A DNA stretch of 11,972 bases, taken from an uncultured Collinsella sp. GTDB lineage: Bacteria; Actinomycetota; Coriobacteriia; Coriobacteriales; Coriobacteriaceae. Made by a program: the position numbers and the translations under genes. Within the stretch, counting starts at the first letter, position 1. Each line of letters opens with the position of its first letter. Shown here piece by piece: positions 6,628 through 11,972 of this stretch. The notes beneath the pieces were generated by a model, which was given only the letters and a program-made list of their open reading frames with translations, had not been told where the DNA came from and ran no database searches. The stretch is taken from the NCBI GenBank assembly GCA_900542965.1, contig UQPY01000063.1, positions 1 to 11,972 of the forward strand, written 5' to 3'.

Positions 6628-6691
6628 CTTTGGCTAGTTAGAGATATGTGAACGTCCGTTAGACTGAATCTCAGGGTAGAAGGGGCCTCCA

Positions 6692-8692
6692 GTGTCCAGA
6701 TCAACAAGGCAATGCTGCGTTTCGGCTAATAAGAACGATGGCTTTTTGCGTGTGGCGGCGGCGTCGCCGCAGATTCGCGTGGCCGATGTCGAGGGCAATG
6801 CCGAGGTTGCGCTGGCGGCTGTTCGCGCGGCTGTTGAGCGCGGCGTTCGCGCGCTGGTACTGCCCGAGCTCAACTTGTGCGGCTATACCGCGGCCGATCT
6901 GTTCCATAACCGCACATTACTGCATGCCTGCGAGGCTGCTTTGGTGCATATCCTCGATGAGACTCGTGAGCTGCCGATTGTCTTTACTATCGGTCTTCCC
7001 GTTGCAGTTGCCGAGAATATCTACAACTGCGCCGCCGTGTGCTGCGCGGGCGAGCTTTTGGGTCTTACGGCCAAGAAGTATCTGCCCAACTATGGCGAGT
7101 TCTATGAGCGTCGCTGGTTTGCTCCATCGCCTGCGGATCCCGTGTGGGTCGAGTTTGCCGGTCAGGGTCCGGTCCCGCTGGGTTCGGGGCTTGTCTACCG
7201 TTGCTGTGATGAAGGTGCCGAGGATATGGTGCTGGGCGTTGAGATCTGCGAGGACCTGTGGGTGCCGGCACCCCCTTCGACCGAGATGGCGCTTGCCGGC
7301 GCTACGGTGATCCTTAATCCCTCTGCTTCCGACGAGATCATCGGCAAGGCAGACTATCGCCGCAGCCTTATCTCTAACCAAAGCGCACGCCTGTACTGCG
7401 CCTATGCCTATGCGGATGCGAGCGAGGGCGAGTCCACGACCGATATGGTCTTTGCGGGCGAGAACCTTATCTACGAAAATGGCTCCAAGCTCGCCGCCAC
7501 CAAACTGCTTACCTGCGATATGGCCGTCGCCGATATCGATCTTGACCGTCTGGTTGCCGAGCGCCGCCGCTCGACGACGTGGGCGCGCGCGGACGATGCG
7601 CCGGAGGCCACGACCGTTGAGTTCTCTTTTGAGAGCACACTCTCCGAGGCTCCCGTCCTGCGCAACGCCTGCGACATCGACCGTGTCTTCCCCCGCGCGC
7701 CCTTTGTGCCGGCCGACCATGGCGACCTGGCCGAGCGTTGCGAGACCATCCTCGACCTGCAGACCGCCGGCCTCAAGACCCGCCTTGCCCATACGGGTAC
7801 CAAGGCGGCCGTCATCGGTCTTTCGGGCGGCCTGGACTCCACGTTGGCACTGCTTGTGACCGTGCGCGCCTTTGATGCGCTGGGGCTGCCGCGCACCGGT
7901 ATCACGGCCGTGTCCATGCCTGGCTTTGGCACGACGCATCGCACCAAGTCGAATGCCGAGTCGCTCGCCCGCGACCTGGGTGTGAGCTTCCGCGAGGTTT
8001 CGATCCACGCGGCCGTGGAGCAGCACTTCAAGGACATTGAGCACGATCCTGCCGTGCAGGACGTGACTTACGAGAACAGCCAGGCCCGCGAGCGCACGCA
8101 GATTCTGATGGATCTGGCCAACCAGGCTGGCGGTTTTGTCATCGGTACGGGCGATCTGTCGGAGCTGGCGCTCGGCTGGGCTACCTATAACGGAGACCAC
8201 ATGAGCATGTATGCCGTCAATGCGAGCGTGCCCAAGACGCTTGTGCGCCATCTGGTGCGCTATGCGGCTGATGTCTTTGGCGGGCGTATTGCCGAGGTCT
8301 TGCTCGATATCTTCGATACGCCGGTATCTCCCGAGCTTCTGCCGCCCACGGGCGACGGCGAGATTGCGCAGAAGACTGAGGATTTGGTGGGCCCGTACGA
8401 GTTGCACGACTACTTCCTCTACTACCTGCTGCGTTTTGGCTTTGAGCCGGGCAAGATCTACCGCATGGCGCTCAAGAGTTTCGAGGGTGTCTACGACGCC
8501 AAGACCGTCCACACGTGGTTGCGTACGTTCTACCGTCGCTTCTTTGCCCAGCAGTTTAAGCGCAGCTGCCTGCCCGATGGCCCCAAGGTGGGCTCGGTGA
8601 CGCTCAGCCCGCGTGGCGATTGGCGTATGCCGAGTGACGCCAGCTCACGTCTGTGGCTCGCACAGATCGACGCGCTCAATGCAATTGACTAA
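6692..8692 (+). CDS. nadE: Glutamine-dependent NAD+ synthetase
   Basis: This 666-residue protein makes NAD+ from deamido-NAD+, ATP and ammonia released from glutamine, the last step of NAD+ synthesis in the cytoplasm. The N-terminal nitrilase-type glutaminase domain has the catalytic triad: Glu59 (LPELNLCGYTA), Lys128 (LTAKKYLPNYGEFYERRWF) and Cys186 (GVEICEDLW). The C-terminal synthetase domain has the ATP-binding loop SGGLDS at 378-383 and the GTGDLSELALGW and GDHMSMYAVNASVPK segments. Length is normal for the two-domain bacterial form. The start is uncertain: GTG 6692 has an AAGGGG-type site before it, but the first 13 or so residues (MSRSTRQCCVSAN) look unlike the rest, and conserved sequence begins at NDGFLRVAAASPQIRV. 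No in-frame ATG lies nearer. The gene follows the AT-rich block directly, so its original 5' end may have been changed at the junction. Confidence 0.96.
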   Translation: MSRSTRQCCVSANKNDGFLRVAAASPQIRVADVEGNAEVALAAVRAAVERGVRALVLPELNLCGYTAADLFHNRTLLHACEAALVHILDETRELPIVFTIGLPVAVAENIYNCAAVCCAGELLGLTAKKYLPNYGEFYERRWFAPSPADPVWVEFAGQGPVPLGSGLVYRCCDEGAEDMVLGVEICEDLWVPAPPSTEMALAGATVILNPSASDEIIGKADYRRSLISNQSARLYCAYAYADASEGESTTDMVFAGENLIYENGSKLAATKLLTCDMAVADIDLDRLVAERRRSTTWARADDAPEATTVEFSFESTLSEAPVLRNACDIDRVFPRAPFVPADHGDLAERCETILDLQTAGLKTRLAHTGTKAAVIGLSGGLDSTLALLVTVRAFDALGLPRTGITAVSMPGFGTTHRTKSNAESLARDLGVSFREVSIHAAVEQHFKDIEHDPAVQDVTYENSQARERTQILMDLANQAGGFVIGTGDLSELALGWATYNGDHMSMYAVNASVPKTLVRHLVRYAADVFGGRIAEVLLDIFDTPVSPELLPPTGDGEIAQKTEDLVGPYELHDYFLYYLLRFGFEPGKIYRMALKSFEGVYDAKTVHTWLRTFYRRFFAQQFKRSCLPDGPKVGSVTLSPRGDWRMPSDASSRLWLAQIDALNAID

Positions 8693-8703
8693 GGTTGGCT
8701 AAA

Positions 8704-8749
8704 TTGAACCAATGCGGGGGTTGCAAGCGTTACACTTTGGCAATCTGAT
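8704..8749 (+). promoter_or_regulatory. Possible promoter upstream of the aminotransferase gene
   Basis: TTGCAA (8721-8726) and TCTGAT (8744-8749) have a 17-nt spacer; TACACT (8731-8736) is another -10-like box, with TTGAAC (8704-8709) too far away at 21 nt. If one of these works, the transcript would start just before the hairpin at 8761-8792. Without a promoter here the aminotransferase would depend on read-through of that hairpin. Confidence 0.3.
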
Positions 8750-8760
8750 GGCCCGTATCG

Positions 8761-8792
8761 CGCGGCGCTCTTGTCGGAGCGCCGCGTTTTTT
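8761..8792 (+). terminator. Strong rho-independent terminator between nadE and the aminotransferase
   Basis: CGCGGCGCTC (8761-8770) pairs perfectly with GAGCGCCGCG (8777-8786) around a 6-nt loop, followed by six T (8787-8792). It lies about 70 nt after the nadE stop and ends only 18 nt before the next ATG, so it may end nadE, or act as an attenuator in the aminotransferase leader. Confidence 0.9.
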
Positions 8793-8810
8793 ATATCGAA
8801 AGGTGGCACC

Positions 8811-9974
8811 ATGCAGGCATCGCAGCGTCTCGACCGCTTTGGCGCGGAGGTCTTCGCTTCGCTCAACAACAAGCTTCTTGCGCTTAAGGCCCAGGGCAAG
8901 ACCATTTACAACATGAGCGTGGGCACGCCCGACTTTAAGCCGTACGACCACGTGGTCGAGGCGCTGACCCAGGCCGCGCAGGACCCAGAGATGTGGAAGT
9001 ACGCCCTGCGCGACCTGCCCGAGCTCAAGCAGGCCGTGTGCGATTACTACGAGCGCCGCTTTGGCGTTTCGGGCATTACGCCATCCATGGTGCAGTCGTG
9101 CAACGGCACGCAGGAGGGCGTGGGTCACTTGGGCCTTGCGCTGCTCGACCCGGGCGATACCATCCTGGTGCCCGATCCGTGCTATCCGGTCTTTGAGGCG
9201 GGTGCCAAGATTGCCGATGCCAGGCTCGAGTACTACCCGCTGGTTGCCGAGCACAACTACCTGCCCTACGTGGCGGGCATCGATCCAGAGGTCGCCGATC
9301 GCGCTAAGTACATGATCGTGTCGCTGCCCGCCAACCCGGTGGGTTCGGTGGGCACGCCCGAGGTCTACGAGGAGATTATCGCCTTCGCCCGCGAGCACGA
9401 CCTGCTGATCGTCCACGACAACGCCTACTCGGACATCGTGTTCGACGGCGAGCCGGGCGGCAGCTTCTTGCAGTATCCCGGTGCGCTCGAGGTGGGTGTG
9501 GAGTTCTTCTCGCTCTCCAAGTCGTTTAACGTCACCGGCGCCCGCATCGGCTTTTTGGTCGGTCGCGAGGACGTGGTCTCGGCCTTTGCCAAGCTGCGCA
9601 GCCAGATCGACTTTGGCATGTTCTTCCCGATTCAGAAGGCGGCTATTGCCTGCCTGAACGGTCCGCGCGATGAGGTCGAGGCGCAGCGCCTGAAGTACCA
9701 GGAGCGTCGCGATGCCCTGTGCGACGGTCTTGAGGGCCTGGGCTGGGAGCGCCCCAACGCGCATGGCTCCATGTTTGTGTGGGCCAAGCTCCCCGGTGGT
9801 CGCACCGACTCGATGGCGTTTTGCGAGGAGCTCATGGAGAAGGCCGGTGTCGTCGTGACGCCGGGTGCGAGCTTTGGTCCCTCGGGCGAGGGGCACGTAC
9901 GTATGGCGCTGGTACTGCCGCCCGATCAGATTGCTTTGGCTGTTGAGGCTATTCGCGAGGCGGGCCTGTATTAG
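8811..9974 (+). CDS. PLP-dependent class I/II aminotransferase
   Basis: A 387-residue cytoplasmic enzyme of the fold type I aminotransferases, which move an amino group between an amino acid and a 2-oxo acid using pyridoxal phosphate. The start is ATG 8811 with AAAGGTGG just upstream; the frame extends to an ATG at 8712, but that would run through the terminator hairpin. Visible family residues are Asn175 (ANPVGS), Asp203 and Tyr206 (HDNAYSD), the PLP lysine Lys237 (SLSKSFNVTGARIGF) and the carboxylate-binding Arg364 (GHVRMALVLP). The N-terminal SVGTPDFKP is also typical. Sequence style is close to aspartate aminotransferase-like and LL-diaminopimelate aminotransferase-like enzymes; substrate cannot be told from the sequence, so no symbol is given. 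It stands alone between a terminator and a 199-nt gap. Confidence 0.94.
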   Translation: MQASQRLDRFGAEVFASLNNKLLALKAQGKTIYNMSVGTPDFKPYDHVVEALTQAAQDPEMWKYALRDLPELKQAVCDYYERRFGVSGITPSMVQSCNGTQEGVGHLGLALLDPGDTILVPDPCYPVFEAGAKIADARLEYYPLVAEHNYLPYVAGIDPEVADRAKYMIVSLPANPVGSVGTPEVYEEIIAFAREHDLLIVHDNAYSDIVFDGEPGGSFLQYPGALEVGVEFFSLSKSFNVTGARIGFLVGREDVVSAFAKLRSQIDFGMFFPIQKAAIACLNGPRDEVEAQRLKYQERRDALCDGLEGLGWERPNAHGSMFVWAKLPGGRTDSMAFCEELMEKAGVVVTPGASFGPSGEGHVRMALVLPPDQIALAVEAIREAGLY

Positions 9975-9997
9975 GGATTCGTTTCTGTGAGTCAATA

Positions 9998-10017
9998 GCT
10001 CGAAACCGATTTCGTGC
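9998..10017. other. Imperfect dyad in the gap before ldh
   Basis: GCTCGAAA (9998-10005) and TTTCGTGC (10010-10017) form an 8-bp stem with one mismatch around CCGA, 24 nt after the aminotransferase stop. The downstream AGTTATTATACG is not a proper T-run. It may be a weak terminator or an operator for the lactate dehydrogenase gene. It does not match the Rex consensus TTGTGAAN4TTCACAA. Confidence 0.35.
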
Positions 10018-10120
10018 AGTTATTATACGAATTCTGCAAACAATTTCGGTAAACGGTCGATATTTGGCTGCAATAGGAGCATAATCAAAGTCCCGATTGG
10101 ATGTATTGGGATTACGGCAA

Positions 10121-10149
10121 GCCGCTCGGGTCGCCCTGGGCGGTTTGTT
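10121..10149 (+). other. GC-rich hairpin in the ldh leader
   Basis: CCGCTC (from 10122) can pair with GGGCGG (ending 10143) with one G-U pair, followed by TTTGTTTGT. It lies about 25-50 nt before the ldh ATG. It resembles a weak terminator or attenuator but the stem is short. No convincing promoter was found in 9975-10173, although 10018-10080 is AT-rich and could hold one. Confidence 0.3.
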
Positions 10150-10173
10150 TGTGGAGAGAGATGGGAGTTTGTA

Positions 10174-11124
10174 ATGGTTAACGAGAAGAAGGTCGCTATT
10201 GTCGGCTGCGGTTTCGTCGGTTCGTCTTCGGCGTTCGCACTGATGCAGAGCGGTCTGTTCTCCGAGATGGTCCTCATCGACGTGGACAAGAATCGCGCCG
10301 AGGGCGAGGCCCTGGACATCGCGCACGGCATGACGTTTGCCGAGCCGATGAAGATCTACGCTGGCGATTACTCTGATGTCGCCGATGCTGCCATGATCGT
10401 CGTCACCGCTGGCGCCGCCCAGAAGCCCGGCGAGACCCGCCTGGACCTGGTCAACAAGAACGTCAGCATCTTTAAGTCCATTATTCCCGAGATTAAGAAG
10501 TCCGGCTTTGACGGCATCCTGCTGATCGTCTCCAACCCGGTCGACGTTCTGACCTACGCTGCCATCAAGATGTCCGGCCTGCCCGAGGGCCACGTTATCG
10601 GTTCCGGCACCGTGCTCGACACCGGCCGTCTGCAGCAGATGCTCGGCGCCCACGTCGAGGTCGATCCGCGCGACGTTCAGGCTTACGTCATGGGCGAGCA
10701 CGGCGACTCCGAGTTTGTCGCTTGGTCCAGCGCCCAGGTTGCCGGCGTGCCGCTGAGCACCTTCTGCGAGCTTCACGGCCATCTGGAGCACGAGGCTGCC
10801 GAGAAGCGTATCGCCGAGGACGTCAAGAACTCCGCCTACACCATCATCGAGAAGAAGCACGCCACCTACTACGGCGTCGCCATGGCCGTTAAGCGCATCT
10901 GCACCGCTGTCATGCGTGACGAGCAGACCGTGCTGCCCGTTTCCTCGCTCATGGTGGGCGAGTATGGCCTGTCCGATCTGGCTATCTCCATGCCGACCGT
11001 CGTCGGCCGCGACGGCGTTGTCTGCCGCGTCCCCGTGCCGCTGAACGATGACGAGCAGCATGAGCTCACCGTCTCCGCCAAGGCCCTCAAGGACATCATC
11101 GACAGCGTCGATTTCTCCTGCTAA
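10174..11124 (+). CDS. ldh: L-lactate dehydrogenase
   Basis: A 316-residue cytoplasmic enzyme that reduces pyruvate to L-lactate with NADH, regenerating NAD+ in fermentation. The start is ATG 10174, 6 nt after GGGAG (10163-10167). The NAD-binding loop GCGFVG is at 11-16, with Asp36 (LIDVDKNR) after the second strand, which favours NAD over NADP. The active-site loop AQKPGETRLDLV carries Gln83, the residue that marks lactate rather than malate dehydrogenases (which have Arg there), and the substrate arginine Arg89. Asp149 and Arg152 (VLDTGRL) and the catalytic His176 (GEHGDSE) complete the site. Length is normal. It is a single-gene unit with a 199-nt upstream gap holding two hairpins and a strong terminator after it. 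It needs NADH, and the nearby nadE supplies NAD+, but the two are not in one operon. Confidence 0.96.
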   Translation: MVNEKKVAIVGCGFVGSSSAFALMQSGLFSEMVLIDVDKNRAEGEALDIAHGMTFAEPMKIYAGDYSDVADAAMIVVTAGAAQKPGETRLDLVNKNVSIFKSIIPEIKKSGFDGILLIVSNPVDVLTYAAIKMSGLPEGHVIGSGTVLDTGRLQQMLGAHVEVDPRDVQAYVMGEHGDSEFVAWSSAQVAGVPLSTFCELHGHLEHEAAEKRIAEDVKNSAYTIIEKKHATYYGVAMAVKRICTAVMRDEQTVLPVSSLMVGEYGLSDLAISMPTVVGRDGVVCRVPVPLNDDEQHELTVSAKALKDIIDSVDFSC

Positions 11125-11154
11125 ATAAGGCTCGTTTGCCAGCAAGCTACAATG

Positions 11155-11190
11155 AAGGCGCTCAGGCCCCACGGCCCGGGCGCCTTTTTT
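11155..11190 (+). terminator. Rho-independent terminator after ldh
   Basis: AAGGCGC (11155-11161) pairs with GCGCCTT, and the stem continues inward through TC.GGCC/GGCC.GG with one mismatch and a 4-nt loop, about 13 pairs in all. Six T follow (11185-11190). It begins 30 nt after the ldh stop. Confidence 0.92.
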
Positions 11191-11263
11191 GGTGCATTTG
11201 GGTCAGGTTTGTTTGCACCAAAAGGGGCGCGATTGGTGCAAACGAACCTGACCCCAATGCACC
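11191..11263. repeat. 73-bp palindromic element with 30-bp inverted arms
   Basis: The left arm at 11191-11220 and the reverse complement of the right arm at 11234-11263 are equal at 28 of 30 positions; one of the two differences is a G-U pair in RNA. A 13-nt spacer, AAAGGGGCGCGAT, separates them. Each arm also begins with GGTGCA-like and ends with TGCACC-like sequence, so smaller foldings are possible. It starts immediately after the ldh terminator T-run and ends 18 nt before the next ATG. It could be a REP-like or MITE-type dispersed repeat, or a second transcription barrier. No transposase gene is present. Confidence 0.9.
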
Positions 11264-11281
11264 ATTGTTGATGGGAGGGCC

Positions 11282-11972
11282 ATGTCGGATTCGCCTAACT
11301 TTTTGACCTATGCCCAGACGGCGTTTGATTCGTTTGAGGAGCGGACGTTCTGCGCGGTGGACAGCCTGGTGTTTGCATGGCTGTCGTATTTGCGCTTGCC
11401 GGGGGATATGCCGGAGCTTGCCGGCTGGCAGGGACTGGACGTGCGCGAGCTTCTGCGCGCGGAGTGCTACCCGGAGATGATTGGCGACCTGTGGGATCCG
11501 GAGGGGAGCCGTGCCTTACTGGAGGCTGTGGCGGCAAGCCCTCGCTACCGTGGCGTGCGCGTGTGCGGTTATCGTGCCGTGAACGATGTGGCAACGACGG
11601 AGCAGTTTGCGGCCATGACGTTCCGATTCCCGACAGGATTTTCCTATCTTGCCTTCCGGGGGACCGACAGCACGATCGTGGGCTGGAAAGAGGACTTTAA
11701 CATGGCTTTCCGGTGTCCTGTGCCGGCCCAGGAATCTGCGGCGCGCTATGTGGACGAGGCGGTGGCCGCGATTGATGGTCCGCTCTTGTGCGGAGGCCAT
11801 TCCAAGGGCGGAAACTTGGCGGTGTATGGCGCGGCGATGCGCTCTGACGCTGCTGGCGACCGGATCGAACGGGCCTTCTCCCACGATGGCCCCGGCTTTG
11901 TCGAGGAGTTCCTGAGCGGTGACGCCTTCGCAGGTCTTTCCGGCCGCATCGACAAGACCTGTCTCTTATACA
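11282..11972 (+). CDS. DUF2974 (Mbeg1-like) alpha/beta-hydrolase-like protein, 3' end missing
   Basis: The frame opens at ATG 11282, after GGGAGGG at 11273-11279, and runs to the window edge; about 225 genuine residues are present, and the last codons (giving CLLY) are adapter. The order of motifs is that of DUF2974 (PF11187): an N-terminal FLTYAQTAFDSFEERTF with AVDSLVFAWLSYL, then YLAFRGTDSTIVGWKEDFNM, then the nucleophile elbow GGHSKGGNLAVY with Ser174, then FSHDGPGF. The layout resembles class 3 lipases, where GxSxGG carries the catalytic serine, but the substrate of this family is unknown. No signal peptide is seen, so it is probably cytoplasmic. The missing end should contain the remaining catalytic histidine. 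It begins 18 nt after the large palindrome and looks like the first gene of its own unit. Confidence 0.88.
   Translation, partial: MSDSPNFLTYAQTAFDSFEERTFCAVDSLVFAWLSYLRLPGDMPELAGWQGLDVRELLRAECYPEMIGDLWDPEGSRALLEAVAASPRYRGVRVCGYRAVNDVATTEQFAAMTFRFPTGFSYLAFRGTDSTIVGWKEDFNMAFRCPVPAQESAARYVDEAVAAIDGPLLCGGHSKGGNLAVYGAAMRSDAAGDRIERAFSHDGPGFVEEFLSGDAFAGLSGRIDKTCLLY
11959..11972. other. Nextera/Tn5 mosaic-end adapter remnant
   Basis: The last 14 bases, CTGTCTCTTATACA, are the start of the reverse complement of the Tn5 mosaic end. Genomic sequence stops at 11958. Confidence 0.96.

Noticed and set aside
6585..6641. 18-codon reading frame starting MLLAQVG after the operon terminator
   Set aside because: No ribosome binding site, it runs through the 6605-6624 hairpin, and it is too short to support.
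6562..6691. Possible tRNA or attachment site at the right edge of the island
   Set aside because: No cloverleaf arms or T-loop sequence, and no direct repeat shared with the left edge was found by eye.
6917..8512. Minus-strand 531-residue reading frame
   Set aside because: Complete antisense of nadE, whose plus-strand motifs are clear; open frame is due to high GC.
8712..8810. N-terminal extension of the aminotransferase to ATG 8712
   Set aside because: It would translate through a perfect terminator hairpin and T-run, while ATG 8811 has its own ribosome binding site and a family-typical beginning.
8730..9995. Minus-strand 421-residue reading frame
   Set aside because: Antisense of the aminotransferase and crosses the strong terminator.
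9949..11172. Minus-strand 407-residue reading frame
   Set aside because: Antisense of ldh and runs through its terminator and leader; no ribosome binding site or recognisable domain.

Overview
The window looks like a chromosomal fragment from a high-GC, fermentative anaerobic actinobacterium, most probably Collinsella or a close Coriobacteriia relative. That assignment rests on gene content and composition read by eye, not on a database search. Both ends are Illumina/Nextera library sequence (Tn5 mosaic end, 1-18 and 11959-11972), so the first and last genes are cut by the assembly and not by biology.

Layout. (1) 1-2112, minus strand, GC-rich: a protein with a long Pro/Glu/Ala tail (3' end missing), then a membrane-anchored protein with a Ser/Thr/Gly/Asp-rich tail, separated by a hairpin that ends the second gene. 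(2) About 2200-6600, plus strand, clearly AT-rich: a small unknown protein, then a compact operon of a DUF2087 winged-helix-like protein, an MFS exporter, a B12-domain radical SAM enzyme and a 36-residue acidic peptide, closed by a textbook terminator at 6528-6561. (3) 6692-11124, GC-rich again, plus strand: glutamine-dependent NAD+ synthetase, a PLP aminotransferase and L-lactate dehydrogenase, with terminators after the first and third. (4) 11191-11263: a large near-perfect 30-bp inverted repeat. (5) 11282-end: a DUF2974 alpha/beta-hydrolase-like protein, 3' end missing.

The AT-rich block is the most interesting part. A peptide of 36 residues with a very good ribosome binding site lies 13 nt after a cobalamin-type radical SAM gene, and an exporter and a small regulator-like gene are upstream. 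This fits a horizontally acquired RiPP (ribosomally made, modified peptide) cluster: the peptide would be the precursor, the radical SAM enzyme the modifier, the MFS protein the exporter. That role is inferred from layout; I do not recognise the peptide as a known family. The radical SAM gene also has a start problem: family-like coding sequence continues upstream of its first usable start codon.

The flanking genes are housekeeping: NAD+ synthesis, amino-acid transamination and NADH reoxidation by lactate formation. They appear to be separate transcription units.
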